64,000 nt of DNA, from NCBI GenBank assembly GCA_951828585.1, contig OX639991.1:1954576-2018575 (forward strand), read 5' to 3'. Of this stretch, positions 1 through 8,707 are shown one piece after another (position 1 is the stretch's first letter; each line of letters begins with the position of its first letter). The position numbers and the translations under genes were made by a program. This DNA is from Longimicrobiales bacterium. GTDB taxonomy: Bacteria; Gemmatimonadota; Gemmatimonadetes; Longimicrobiales; Gaopeijiaceae. The notes beneath the pieces are model-generated. The model did not search any database, was not told the origin of the DNA, and saw only the letters and a list, made by a program, of their open reading frames with translations.

Positions 1-2
1 TC

Positions 3-398
3 TTCCTGCTCACCACCGCCGCCCTCCTCCTCCCCCCCACCCCCGCCTCCCCCCAGTTCGTCGAACCCGGACCCGGCCGCGCGGAGGGCGACGGCCCCTT
101 CGACCGCCTCGTCATCCGCGGCGCGATCGTCATCGACGGCACCGGCGCACCGCCCCGCGGCCCCGTCGACATCGTCATCGAGGGCAACCGCATTGCGCGC
201 ATCGCCGGCGTCGGCTACCCCGGCCTCCCCATCGACCCATCGCGGCGTCCCTCCCCCGGCACCCACGAGATCGACGCGCACGGCATGTACGTCCTGCCCG
301 GCTTCGTCGACCTGCACCTCCACACCGGCGGCCTCCCCAAGACGCCCCGGGCCGAGTACGTCTGTTCCTGGGTGCGGTCGCGTTGCCTGTCGTCCTGA
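3..398 (+). pseudogene. Amidohydrolase N-terminal fragment, 3' end lost
   Basis: Frame 3 reads a hydrophobic leader (the start lies before the window), then RLVIRGAIVIDGTGAP, the typical first beta-sandwich of the metal-dependent amidohydrolase superfamily, and VLPGFVDLHLHTGG, whose HLH is the first metal-binding pair. Homology stops near position 360. The remaining 12 codons are out-of-frame sequence of the next gene and end at a TGA. The family normally runs about 450 residues, so the metal-binding and catalytic C-terminal part is gone. The leader suggests a secreted protein. The junction at about 360 could be a real deletion or an assembly join. Confidence 0.75.
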
Positions 399-916
399 TT
401 GGCCTGCTAGCGCTGGGAGTGGTGGATGAAGGTGCGACGATATGGGACATGGCCGTGCTCGTACCCCTCGCACTGCTGGTGTTCCCGGCGGCGGCGTTTC
501 TCCTTGGTCGCGCCGCGATCGTCTGGCTTCGCCCGCGCCTTCAGGTGTACGGCCAGCTCGCCGACTACCTGCGCGTCATGTGGGTTCCGATCGGCGGATT
601 CGCGGTCGGCTACCTGACGATCATCGTCCTTTTCGCCGGATTCTACGGAATGCTGGGGCGTTTCAGCCCCGCCGCGTTTGGTGGGGCCGTCGAGGGCGCC
701 GGAATCACCGAATGGCTGTCCTTCTCGTTCTTCACCGCGCTCGGCCAGGACTTCATCACCGTCGTTCCCGCTTCGCTCGGTGCAAGGGTGCTCGTCGGCG
801 CCCACCTGATCCTCTCGGCGGGCTGGGCGGTCGTGCTGTTCGCCGCGGTGATGTCGTCCATCGGGCCTAAGCTCAACCGGATCGCGCGGCAGCTCGGGGA
901 GGAAGGGGACGACTGA
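383..916 (+). CDS. Ion-channel-like membrane protein, 5' truncated
   Basis: A hydrophobic protein of at least 177 aa. The same reading frame is open back to about 362 (LFLGAVALPVV), directly at the junction with the amidohydrolase fragment, so the native start is probably lost; 383 is only the first usable codon. Membrane segments are visible near residues 1-12, 24-46, 69-93 and 130-155. The stretch SFFTALGQDFITVVPAS followed by a final helix resembles the pore loop (TTLGYGDIVP) of two-TM potassium channel domains, but the selectivity filter is not canonical. Channel function is an inference and the protein may be non-functional. Confidence 0.5.
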   Translation: MPVVLIGLLALGVVDEGATIWDMAVLVPLALLVFPAAAFLLGRAAIVWLRPRLQVYGQLADYLRVMWVPIGGFAVGYLTIIVLFAGFYGMLGRFSPAAFGGAVEGAGITEWLSFSFFTALGQDFITVVPASLGARVLVGAHLILSAGWAVVLFAAVMSSIGPKLNRIARQLGEEGDD

Positions 917-951
917 ATCGCCGGCGAGTCGGCACGGCGGCTATCCGAAGA

Positions 952-980
952 TTGACAGCACAAAGTGCTAGCAGTAGCCT
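952..980 (+). promoter_or_regulatory. Candidate promoter and operator of the first TA pair
   Basis: TTGACA (952-957), a 17-nt spacer and TAGCCT (975-980) form a plausible sigma-70 promoter 58 nt upstream of the antitoxin gene. AGCACAAAGTGCT (957-969), an inverted repeat with 5-bp arms, fills the spacer. That is where a TA antitoxin would bind to repress its own operon. Confidence 0.4.
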
Positions 981-1038
981 GAATCCTCCCCAACCCTTCC
1001 CAAACCGCCACTTTCCACGTTGAAGGGATGCCGCCCAG

Positions 1039-1290
1039 ATGAGTGCCACGATCACCGTCCGCCGTATGGACCCGGGCGACAAGGCCTGGCTCAGGAGCGA
1101 GGCACGTCACGCCGGCGTCTCGATGGAGGAATTCGTACGCCGGATGATCCGCGACCAGAGAGAGGCGTCGCGCCGCCGCATGCGCCCTTCGGAAGCTTTC
1201 AGCCGATACTTCGGCCCTGAACACGGAGTCGAACTGCCGATGCGCGGGTGCCACGGGTATCGGCCGGTCGAATTCCGGGACGTGGAGTAG
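1039..1290 (+). CDS. VapB/FitA-type antitoxin
   Basis: An 83-aa protein. ATITVRRMDPGDKAWLRSEA followed by GVSMEEFVRRMI is a ribbon-helix-helix DNA-binding fold of the FitA/VapB class, with a C-terminal tail that normally wraps the toxin. It stops 6 nt before the PIN toxin gene, the usual antitoxin-first TA order. It should neutralise the downstream toxin and autorepress from the palindrome at 957-969. Confidence 0.8.
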   Translation: MSATITVRRMDPGDKAWLRSEARHAGVSMEEFVRRMIRDQREASRRRMRPSEAFSRYFGPEHGVELPMRGCHGYRPVEFRDVE

Positions 1291-1296
1291 TCGCCG

Positions 1297-1722
1297 GTGG
1301 CCTGGCTGCTGGACACGAACGTGGTCTCGGAGATGATGCGCCCGCACCCGGAGCCGCGGGTCGCACGATTCCTCGACGGTGTCGCGAACGAGGGACTGCA
1401 TGTGAGCGCCGTCACGGTCTGGGAGATCCTCGACGGCATCGGCCGTCTCGACCACGAAGAACGGCGCAGGGACCTGGCCACTCGTTTCACGGACATCGTC
1501 AACGCCCTCTTCGAGGACCAGGTTCTCGATTGGGGCGCCGGCGACGCCGTCGAATGCGCACGCATCATGGAAGAAAAGCGACGGCGGGGCGAGTCGCTCG
1601 ACCACCACCTGCCGGATGCGATGCTCGCCGGTACGGCCGCGAGCCGCGGACTGGCGATCGTGACGCGCAACGATCGGGACTTTCGGAACACCGGCGTAAC
1701 GGCGGTCAATCCGTGGGGATAG
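1297..1722 (+). CDS. VapC/FitB-type PIN-domain toxin
   Basis: A 141-aa protein of full PIN length. It begins MAWLLDTNVVSEMMRP with the first catalytic Asp in LLDTN, has Glu in VTVWEIL, the third acidic residue in LPDAMLAG and the last in IVTRNDRDF. The acidic quartet is therefore intact. PIN toxins of this kind are Mg-dependent endoribonucleases that cut tRNA or rRNA. A GTG start follows the antitoxin closely, so the two are translated together. It looks functional. Confidence 0.85.
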   Translation: MAWLLDTNVVSEMMRPHPEPRVARFLDGVANEGLHVSAVTVWEILDGIGRLDHEERRRDLATRFTDIVNALFEDQVLDWGAGDAVECARIMEEKRRRGESLDHHLPDAMLAGTAASRGLAIVTRNDRDFRNTGVTAVNPWG

Positions 1723-1774
1723 GCCGGGAGCTGGTTTCTCGCGACGCGGAAACCCGGCGCCCACACCCCCCCTC

Positions 1775-3450
1775 TGGACCCCTTCCCGGGAACGCGCCCA
1801 CGCCACCGGCCTCGCCCGCTTCACGGCCTCGCTGTCGGCGCAGGGCCATGATGTGGGCAACGACTACGAGGCACTCTGGCGCTGGTCGATCGAGAACCAG
1901 TCCGCCCTGTGGGACGCGGTGTGGGACTGGTGCGGGGTCGTGGGCGACAAGGGCGAACGCGTAGTCGATACCGGCGACCACCTCCCCGAGACCCGCTACT
2001 TCCCCGACGCGCGGCTCAACTTCGCCGAAAACCTCCTCCGCCGGCGCACCGGCGTCCCCGCGATCATCGCGCGAAACGAGAGTGGCCGTCACCGCGAATT
2101 CAGCTGGCGTGAGCTGTATGACCTGACCTCGCAACTTGCCCAAGCCATGCGCGCCGCCGGCCTGCAGCCGGGTGACCGGGTCGCCCTCCTGCTCCCCAAC
2201 ATCCCCGAGGCCGTCGCCATTGCGCTCGCGGCGGCTGCAATCGGCGCGGTCGTGTCCTCCGCGTCTCCCGACTTCGGCGCGCGCGGGGTTGTCGACCGCT
2301 TCGGACAGGTCCGTCCCCGGTTGCTCTTCGTTGCCGACGGCTACACCTACCGCGGCAAGCGCTACGACACCCTGGCGAAAGTCCCCCGTATCCTCGACGG
2401 CCTCCCGACAGTCGAGAGGACCATCGTCGTCCCGAGCCTCGACGAAGCCGCCCCGTCGACAGCAGCCGACGCAATCACCCTCCACGACTTCATCACCCCC
2501 CATCCCCCCACCGACATCCACTTCGCCCGTCTCCCCTTCGACCACCCCCTCTACATCCTCTTCTCGTCGGGCACCACCGGTGTGCCCAAGTGCATCATGC
2601 ACCGCGCGGGCGGCGTTCTGCTGCAGCACCTCAAGGAACACCAGCTCCACTGCGACATCCGACCGGGCGACCGCGTCTTCCAATTCACCACCCTGGGCTG
2701 GATGATGTGGAACTGGCTCGTCTCCGCCCTGGCCTCGGAGGCGACGATCCTGCTCTACGACGGCTCGCCGGTGCATCCCACCACCACCACCCTCTTCGAC
2801 GCGCCGAAACCACCGGCATGACCCTCATGGGCACCTCACCCGGCTACCTGGACACGCTCCGTACCTCCCGCGCGAGCCCCCGCCGAACCCACGACCTGTC
2901 CTTGCTACGGACCATCGTCTCCACCGGCTCGCCGCTGCCGGCGAACGGCTTCGTATACGTGTACCGGCACGTCAAGCGCGATGTGCACCTGGCCTCGGTC
3001 TCGGGCGGCACCGATCTGTGCGCCTGCTTCGTGGGCGGCGTCCCGACGCACCCCGTCCATCCCGGCGAAATCCAGGGTCCCGTTCTCGGCATGGCCGCCG
3101 ATGTCTTCGATCCCGACGGCTCCCCGCTACGCGCGGGCAAGGGCGAACTGGTCTGCACGCAGCCCTTCCCGTCGCTGCCGCTCGGGTTCCTGAACGACGA
3201 CGACGGTTCCCGCTACCAGGGCACCTATTTCGACCGCTATCCCGGTGTGTGGTGTCACGGGGACTACGTCGAGAGGACGGGGACGGGCGGATACGTCATC
3301 CACGGTCGTTCGGACGCGACGCTGAACGCGCGCGGGGTGCGGATCGGCACCGCCGAGATCTACCGCCCGGTGGAAGCGATGGACGAAGTCGCCGAGGCGC
3401 TGGCGAATCCGGAGGCGCTTGAGGAATTCAGGGGGTGGGTGGGGGGGTAG
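1775..3450 (+). pseudogene. Acetoacetyl-CoA synthetase, frameshifted and truncated
   Basis: Homology starts at WTPSRERAHATGLARF (about 1775), upstream of the first possible start (GTG 1853), so the native start is missing. The AMP-binding motif [29 protein letters not shown] and [20 protein letters not shown] identify the ANL-family acetoacetate-CoA ligase. The frame is lost near 2800: [17 protein letters not shown] ends at a stop, while [16 protein letters not shown] continues in another frame, consistent with a single-base indel. After [21 protein letters not shown] the last roughly 100 residues of the family are absent. The gene is inactive. Confidence 0.85.
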
Positions 3451-3452
3451 GG

Positions 3453-3740
3453 TCAAGCCGCTACGAAGCGCTCCACCGAGATCTCCCCGGCGCGGCCCCG
3501 GGCCTGCCAGAGATCGTGGGCCATCTGCATTCCCAGCCAGGTCTCGGGCGTCGAGCCGAAGGCCTTCGAGAGCCGTATCGCCATCTCCACGGATATCCCC
3601 GTATGCCCGTTCACCAACTCCGAGAGCGCCTGCCGGGTGACGCCCAACCCTTCGGCTGCCCGGGTCACGGTCAGGCCCAGGGGTTCGAGACACTGCCGCT
3701 TTACGATGCCGCCTGGATGAGGGGGGCTATGCATGGCCAT
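3453..3740 (-). CDS. higA: HigA antitoxin, XRE family
   Basis: A 95-aa protein. TVTRAAEGLGVTRQALSELVNG is the helix-turn-helix and AFGSTPETWLGMQMAHDLWQ the dimerisation and toxin-contact region typical of HigA (GraA). In HigBA loci the toxin comes first. Here the toxin's last codons end 14-30 nt upstream, so the order is conserved, but the toxin gene is split by two insertion sequences. The orphan antitoxin remains intact and could still act as a regulator. Its own promoter has probably been displaced about 3.5 kb. Confidence 0.85.
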   Translation of the reverse strand: MAMHSPPHPGGIVKRQCLEPLGLTVTRAAEGLGVTRQALSELVNGHTGISVEMAIRLSKAFGSTPETWLGMQMAHDLWQARGRAGEISVERFVAA

Positions 3741-3909
3741 GATCGGTCTTCTCCTCAGTGATAGTCCACTTAGTCCACATCGGCCGCAGCGCCGTCTTCA
3801 AAGCGGAAGGTCTGGGGTGGTCCTACTTCGTTGGACAGTTCGAGGGCAAAGTTAAGGTGGATTCCGGCTGAGTTTGAGAGCCCTCGGGAACCTTTGCTTC
3901 GTGAATCGT

Positions 3910-3954
3910 AAGCCCCGCTCGCCGGGAGGGGAACCCGACCGGCGAGCGGGGCTT
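3910..3954 (-). terminator. Hairpin inside IS3 copy 1
   Basis: A perfect 16-bp inverted repeat (arms 3910-3925 and 3939-3954) with a 13-nt loop, downstream of orfB. The arms are kept in copy 2 (14 bp). No T-run follows, so it may be a stability or barrier element rather than a classic terminator. Confidence 0.45.
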
Positions 3955-4107
3955 GGTAGCGGTCGGGGAGCGCGCGCCCAGCGGGCGGACTGTCCGCTGG
4001 GCCTCCGGCCCGCGGCCTCATGGGTGTGCGCTCCGGTGCGCGGACACATGGACGGACGGGAGCCTGCGGGCGCTCGGCACCGGCCGGCTGGACGCAACGC
4101 GGCTTGG

Positions 4108-4923
4108 TCATGCCGCCCTCGCGCTGTTGCGGTAGGTCTCGCCCGGCGTCCGCCCGCCCAGCGACGAGTGCGGGCGCACCTCGTTGTAGAAGTCGATCCA
4201 CGAGCCGATGATCCGCTCGGCATCCAGCCCGTTGCGGAGTTCATGCAGGTACACGGCCTCGTACTTCAGCGACCGCCACAGCCGTTCGATGAAGATGTTG
4301 TCGAGGAACCGGCCCCGGCCGTCCATCGAGAACGCCACGCCTGCCTCCAGCACCCGGTCGGCGAAGGCCGCGCTGGTGAACTGCGCACCCTGGTCGGTAT
4401 TCAGGATCTCCGGAGTCGCCCGGATGAGCGCGTCGTCCAGGGCCCCGGTGCAGAACGACGCGTCCATTGTGTTGGACAATCGCCAGGAGAGGACGTGCCG
4501 CGTCGCCCAGTCCATCACGGCCACGAGGTAGAAAAACCCTTGGCTGACAGGGATATAGGTGATGTCCGCGCACCAGACATGGTCCGACCGGGAGATCTCG
4601 AGGTCGCGCAGCAGGTAGGGGAAGATCCGGTGCTCCGAGTTCGCCACGCTCGTGCGCGGCCGCCGGTAGACCGCCTCCATCCCCATGAGCCGCATGAGCC
4701 GCCGGACCCGGTGCCGGCCGGCCGTGACACCCTCGCGGCGGAGATGCCGCATCATCTGCCGGCTCCCGTAGAACGGATAGTCCATGTGGAGCTCGTCCAT
4801 CCGCCGCATCACCGCCAGGTTCTGCGCGCTCTCCCCCTTCGGCCGGTAGTAGAGCGACGATCGGCTCACGCCCAGCAGCACGCTCTGCCTCGACAGGCTC
4901 AGCGGTCCGTCCGGCTCGATCAT
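4108..4923 (-). CDS. IS3 transposase OrfB (DDE integrase domain)
   Basis: 271 aa. After an HTH-like N-terminus come the DDE rve motifs: VWCADITYIP (Asp), LNTDQGAQF (Asp) and NIFIERLWRSLKYE (Glu). All three catalytic residues are present. The frame is open back through the A7 run at 4965-4971 (T7 on the coding strand), so OrfAB is likely made by -1 slippage from orfA. Nothing suggests inactivation. Confidence 0.9.
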   Translation of the reverse strand: MIEPDGPLSLSRQSVLLGVSRSSLYYRPKGESAQNLAVMRRMDELHMDYPFYGSRQMMRHLRREGVTAGRHRVRRLMRLMGMEAVYRRPRTSVANSEHRIFPYLLRDLEISRSDHVWCADITYIPVSQGFFYLVAVMDWATRHVLSWRLSNTMDASFCTGALDDALIRATPEILNTDQGAQFTSAAFADRVLEAGVAFSMDGRGRFLDNIFIERLWRSLKYEAVYLHELRNGLDAERIIGSWIDFYNEVRPHSSLGGRTPGETYRNSARAA

Positions 4924-4943
4924 CCCGAAGCGCTCCGTCCGGC

Positions 4944-5231
4944 TCAGCGCTTCAACCCGCGCCGAAAAAAATCCCGCTCCACCGTCAACTCTCCGATCTT
5001 GGCGTGCAGCTCGTGGATCTTCGCCTCATGCTCCTTGGCGAGCTTCCGTCTCCCGCCCTTGGCGAACACCTCCGGCACGGCATCCAGCAGCTGCCGCTTC
5101 CAGGCGCTCACCTGATTCGGATGAAGCTCATGCCGTGCCGCGATCGCCTGTACGCTGTCGCGCTCCTGGAGCGCCTCCAACGCCACTCGGGCCTTGAACT
5201 CCGCCGTGAATCTCCGTCTCTTTCTGGCCAT
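4944..5231 (-). CDS. IS3 OrfA (helix-turn-helix)
   Basis: 95 aa. The basic start MARKRRRFTAEFKARVALEA is followed by a Transposase_8-type HTH (QAIAARHELHPNQVSAWKRQ) and a leucine-zipper-like region (HEAKIHELHAKIGELTVE). It provides end recognition and acts as a regulator when made alone. The slippery T7 stretch lies near its 3' end. Confidence 0.9.
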   Translation of the reverse strand: MARKRRRFTAEFKARVALEALQERDSVQAIAARHELHPNQVSAWKRQLLDAVPEVFAKGGRRKLAKEHEAKIHELHAKIGELTVERDFFRRGLKR

Positions 5232-5495
5232 CTCGGTGCCTCCTGTTCCATAATGGAATCCACCTTAACGACCTGTCCAAAAAACCGGGACCACCTCAGT
5301 CACCCGCCAGTTCCCGGATACCGAAACCGCGTAGTGCCCCCTCATGGGTCCCTTGAGGGCGTGCAGTCGGAAGCCCGGTAGATTCATGTCCTCCGGCCCC
5401 GAACTGAAATCGAGCGCTGCCAGGATGTCCCGCAGTTTCCTGAGATGCTCCGGCGCGACTCGCCGTGCTGTCCTGCCTTCATAGAGCGCCTTCAA

Positions 5496-7265
5496 CCTGC
5501 CTTATTCATGAATTCGCGAGTCGAGGGCAAGGTAGGGGGCTGAGAGGCCTCTCACAACCCCGATGGCGGGTCGGGGGCGGTTCCGGGGGCCAAAAACAGG
5601 CGTTTCGAGTCCGAAAAGGTTAGTTTGTTCGACCGAACCGAGCCGGTTTCCGGCGCTTGGAGACACCTCGGCGTCCTTGCGGCCGCCGGGGCCGGGAAAG
5701 GGTTCGGCGCCTGGCGGCGCCCGCGCTATCCGGAGGGCCCGTGCAGGGTCGCGAGCCCGCGGGCGAGCATGCGCCAGTGCGCCGACGCGCCTCCGATGGT
5801 CATCGTAATCCGGCGGCCCGATACGGTGAAGCGCGCCGGGGTGCGGAGCACGCGGTCCGCGAGACGCCGCAGGCTCCAGCCGGTTCCGGTCATGCGCTCC
5901 AGCACGGCGCGCTGGACGTGCATGATCTGGTAGCCGAAGCCTGCGAGCAGCAGGCGCACCTGGTTGCACGCGAAGGGGTCCACACCCTTCTCGCGCTTCG
6001 CGATCTTCTTGCCCCGGTAGTGGCTCTTGCGGCGCGACGTGGACGACAGGGCCGGGGAGACGACGCTCATCAGCTCGCCCAGGTGGCCCTCCGCCACGGG
6101 CGCGCTTGCGGTACAGCGCCAGGAGGTCCTCGCCGGACATCTCCTCCGACGGCATCGAGGTCAGCAGCCAGAAGCAGCGCGGGATGAGTTCGCCCGGCCG
6201 CTCGACGACGACCTGCACGACCCGGCGGGAACGGGACCACGACCCGGCCCGGTAGGACGACTCGCAAACCCAGGTGCGGGGCTCGCCGCCGGGCGCCCCG
6301 TTGTTCAGCGCATCCCAGACCACGGCGTCCATGGCCGGCAGCGCCAGGCGCTTCAGCACGGCGTTGTTGCGCACCCGGGCCACGTAGTGCGTGCCCCGCT
6401 CCTCCAGCGCCGCCATCAGCGGCTCGCCGGGATATCCCGCGTCGAAGCGCACCGCTGCCTTCCCGCACAGATGCCGCTCCGCCCGCTCCAGCACCTCGAG
6501 GACGAACTCCAGCCCGCCGTCCGCCGTGTGCACCTGCCCCTCGCGCAGCCGCAGATCCAGGATGTCGCCCGTCTCCCCCGCCGCCGCCACGATCGGATGA
6601 TACACGCGCCGGTGATAGTAGCCGTTCCACGCGCTGCCCGGCTGTTCCCCGTGGACCTCGACCGGCAGGCTGTCGATGTCGATCACCAGCGTCTTCGGAC
6701 GCCGCCGGCCGCCCATCGCCTTCAGCCGCCACCCCGCCAGCCGCTGCAACCCCTCGCGCAGCACCTCGACGCCCTCCTTCGCCGACCACGCCGCCACCCG
6801 CCGCGACAGCGTCGGCTGCGAGGGCAGGCACCCGCCCTCGCCCAGCGGAGCCGTGCCCGCCCGGTCGCCGGTGGCCAGCCGCAGCGCCGGATCGTCGCGC
6901 AGCTCCGTCGCGTCGCCATGGTCCCGGCGGCCCTGCCCCGCCAGCAGCAGAAGCGTCCGCGCCAGCCGCCTCTGAGAATGCCGGATCCGGCGCCCGTCCC
7001 GCTTGTCCGGCAGCCCCTCCGCCAGAAACCGCGCCACCCTGCTGCGCCGCAGCAGCTCGCGCCCCGTCAGAGCCCCCGAATCCCCCGTGATCCGGTCCCG
7101 GCCGGACCCAATCCTGATCGACCTGTTGAAGCTGAACGGCGCATCCATTATCTTCACCCCCGACGTGATGGCTGGCAGGTGCTCGCGATCCTTCTAACAC
7201 TCTGAATCTAAAGCACTTGCCGCCTCACGTCGCCTCGCCTCCCGGCCATTCGTGAATAAGGGGGG
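5496..7265 (-). mobile_element. IS1380-family element
   Basis: 1770 bp. The ends are CCTGCCTTATTCATGAAT (left) and, on the other strand, CCCCCCTTATTCACGAAT (right). The 5-bp target duplication is ttcaa (5491-5495, 7266-7270). It sits inside codon 11 of higB. Its transposase gene is frameshifted, so this copy is probably immobile. Confidence 0.9.
5726..7157 (-). pseudogene. IS1380 transposase, frameshifted
   Basis: About 477 codons in two frames. The first part contains TLVIDIDSLPVEVHG and AVRFDAGYPGEPLMAALEERG, DDE-1-type motifs of IS1380. The frame breaks near 6095: LLALYRKRARGGG runs on, while the homologous MAEGHLGELMSVVSPALSS lies one base off and carries the C-terminal SHYRGKKIAKREKGVDPFACNQVRLLL. 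A one-base indel in a C/G run is the simplest cause. No functional transposase is expected from this copy. Confidence 0.85.
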
Positions 7266-7303
7266 TTCAAGCCTCGGTGGCGGAACGATGCGATCATCGC
7301 ACC

Positions 7304-7332
7304 ATTCTACATTGTCGCCTGTCAAATGACAA
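7304..7332 (-). promoter_or_regulatory. Promoter of the broken higBA operon
   Basis: Read on the minus strand: TTGTCA (7332-7327), 17-nt spacer, TAGAAT (7309-7304). The higB ATG begins at 7297, so transcription would start at or next to the start codon (leaderless). The -35 region overlaps an inverted repeat with 5-bp arms (TGTCA/TGACA, 7320-7331), a likely HigA operator. Confidence 0.5.
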
Positions 7333-7491
7333 CTTACGATTCGCGCGGCGGTGTGCCCGGAGGCGCTGGAGGGATAGGATGGACGATATCGGGATTCCCT
7401 CGAAGAGCGTTGGGGGTTGTCGGGTCCCGACCACGCCGGGGAGTTAGTTTGGCGGTAGAAGTAAACTCTACTTTGCTTGGGGTAAACTACA

Positions 7492-8178
7492 GTGGACACA
7501 CACAACTTCCCTTGGGGCAAGTACGACCCAGCTTCAGGTGCCACGCATCGCCTCGAACACCACCACTGCGCTGACGTGGCTTGCTGCTTCCACGCTCTGG
7601 TTGCTGAGCCAGTGATGAGGGATAGGTTCGACCGGGCAGCCGGAGGCGACGGCCTGGATGACGTGACACTGGCCAGGCTATCCGTCCTTGCCTTCCTCCA
7701 CGACTTCGGCAAGGTGAGTGCAGGCTTTCAATTCAGAGTGGGCGGCCGTCGCAGAGTCCCGTCAAAGGCGAATCACATCGAAGCTGCGGTCTGGGCATGC
7801 TGTCGGTCGGAGGTTGTGAGGGGCTTCGGGATGGACGCGCTGGAAGACTGGGGTGGCCCGGGGCTCCAGGAATTGCTGTTGGCCGCACTCGCCCATCATG
7901 GTCGCCCGATCCCACGCAAGAAGTTGGGTGACACGGGGCGGGAGAGCAGTTGGCGCCCGTGTGCGGGATACGATCCAATTGCCGCAGGGCGCGGGCTCTT
8001 CCGGCGCGCTCGCGGGTGGTTTCCCGAGGCCTTCGAAGCGGGACCAATGCTTCCAAAAGTACCCGCACTGGTTCACCACTTCGCAGGGACACTGGCGAGT
8101 GCCGACCAGATTGGCTCCAACGAGGAGCTCTTCGGGTTCGAATCGGACCTTGATCCACACTACATTTGGGATAGACCA
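7492..8178 (+). pseudogene. Cas3 HD-nuclease domain fragment (type I CRISPR)
   Basis: From a GTG start, about 225 residues match the N-terminal HD domain of Cas3: HRLEHHHCADVACCF (first His and Asp region), VLAFLHDFGKVSAGFQ (HD pair), AALAHHGRP (distal His) and GTLASADQIGSNEELFGF (last Asp). A full type I-E Cas3 is about 900 aa with a helicase; none of that is present. Homology ends at about 8165 where the frame runs into CRISPR repeat sequence. No cascade genes are nearby. It could in principle make a free HD nuclease, but a deletion relic is more likely. Confidence 0.75.
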
Positions 8179-8361
8179 AGGCCTACACCGGCACGACCGA
8201 GGACGGCCGGGGCTTCCCCGCGTGGGTGGGGATAGACCCGAGCAATACGAGATCCGGGTGAAGCACTTCCGGGCTTCCCCGCGTGGGTGGGGATAGAACC
8301 CGCGAGTCCACCGAAGAGCGCTTGCTCTACGCGGCTTCCCCGCGTGGGCGGGGATAGAACC
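8166..8361 (+). CRISPR. Short CRISPR remnant, type I-E-like repeats
   Basis: Three 29-nt repeats at 8211-8239, 8272-8300 and 8333-8361, separated by 32-nt spacers (8240-8271, 8301-8332). The 61-nt period is that of type I-E. The repeat contains the stem CCCCGC-GTGG-GCGGGG (perfect in the third, with G:T pairs in the first two) and ends GGGGATAGAACC. The last 10-12 nt of an older repeat survive at 8167-8178, leaving a third 32-nt spacer at 8179-8210. The array is cut on both sides: cas3 fragment on the left, IS-like sequence on the right. Confidence 0.88.
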
Positions 8362-8384
8362 TCTGGATGCCACCGACCCGAAAG

Positions 8385-8437
8385 TGTCAATGGCCGCCGA
8401 GAATGTCAGGGTTCTGGCCATTGAGAATGTCAGGGTT
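8385..8437. repeat. Paired GAGAATGTCAGGGTT repeats, probable IS end
   Basis: Direct copies of GAGAATGTCAGGGTT at 8399-8413 and 8423-8437, preceded by TGTCAATGGCC at 8385. Multiple short repeats near a TGTCA terminus are typical of IS21-like ends. No transposase remains, so this is at best an IS scar that closed the CRISPR array. Confidence 0.4.
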
Positions 8438-8484
8438 GGGAAGCTGGACCGCGGAAGGAGCGTAGTGACCGGAGCGGCGCGCGC

Positions 8485-8620
8485 CTGCTGAACGGCAGGG
8501 CAGGCGTGTCCGCGAACATGGCGCTCGCGCTGGAAGCCCTCGGATGGGGCACGGCCGATCACTGGATGCGAATGCAGGCGAGCTATGGGCTTGCGCAAGC
8601 ACGACCGGGCGCGCAACACG
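8485..8620 (+). pseudogene. HigA-type antitoxin C-terminal relic
   Basis: LLNGRAGVSANMALALEALG then WGTADHWMRMQASYGLAQA is the second half of a HigA-like XRE antitoxin. It differs clearly from the HigA at 3453-3740. The N-terminal half (including most of the HTH) is missing and the reading frame continues into unrelated sequence. It indicates a second, older higBA-type locus. Confidence 0.7.
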
Positions 8621-8644
8621 CAGCACGTCCACCACGCTACGCAA

Positions 8645-8707
8645 CTAAATCTTCTTCAACAACCACTCCAGCACCCAGCGAACCACCCGCTTCAGGATCT
8701 GTGCCAT
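8645..8707 (-). CDS. Possible 20-residue amphipathic peptide
   Basis: ATG at 8707-8705 is preceded by GAGGGAAAGACCG, a usable ribosome-binding site. The product MAQILKRVVRWVLEWLLKKI has alternating basic and bulky hydrophobic residues and would form an amphipathic helix, as short membrane-active toxins do. There is no homology that I recognise, and an ORF this short can arise by chance. Confidence 0.25.
   Translation of the reverse strand: MAQILKRVVRWVLEWLLKKI

Larger units (their letters stand above)
3813..5298 (-). mobile_element. IS3-family element, copy 1
   Basis: 1486 bp. The ends read TGAGGTGGTCCCGG (transposase-start side) and TGGGGTGGTCCTAC (other side), imperfect inverted repeats beginning with TG as usual for IS3. 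The target duplication is 3 bp, gtc, at 3810-3812 and 5299-5301. It carries orfA and orfB in the -1 frame and a 16-bp perfect hairpin behind orfB. Copy 2 at 9428-10916 is closely similar but in the opposite orientation. Confidence 0.93.
3770..7297 (-). pseudogene. higB: HigB toxin gene split by two nested insertion sequences
   Basis: Three pieces join into one RelE-fold HigB. 7297-7266 encodes MIASFRHRGL; 5490-5299 encodes KALYEGRTARRV through SGNWRVT; 3809-3770 encodes FRFEDGAAADVD. Removing IS1380 (duplication ttcaa at 5491-5495 and 7266-7270) and IS3 (duplication gtc at 3810-3812 and 5299-5301) restores one continuous frame. The final codons carry a further change: TAA at 3772-3770 replaces the expected Tyr codon, after which VDYH and a TGA follow, trimming the C-terminus by about five residues. 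The toxin is inactive. Confidence 0.9.

Noticed and set aside
8166-8361. A functional CRISPR-Cas system
   Set aside because: Only the Cas3 HD part and about three repeats remain; no effector, adaptation genes or leader in the window.
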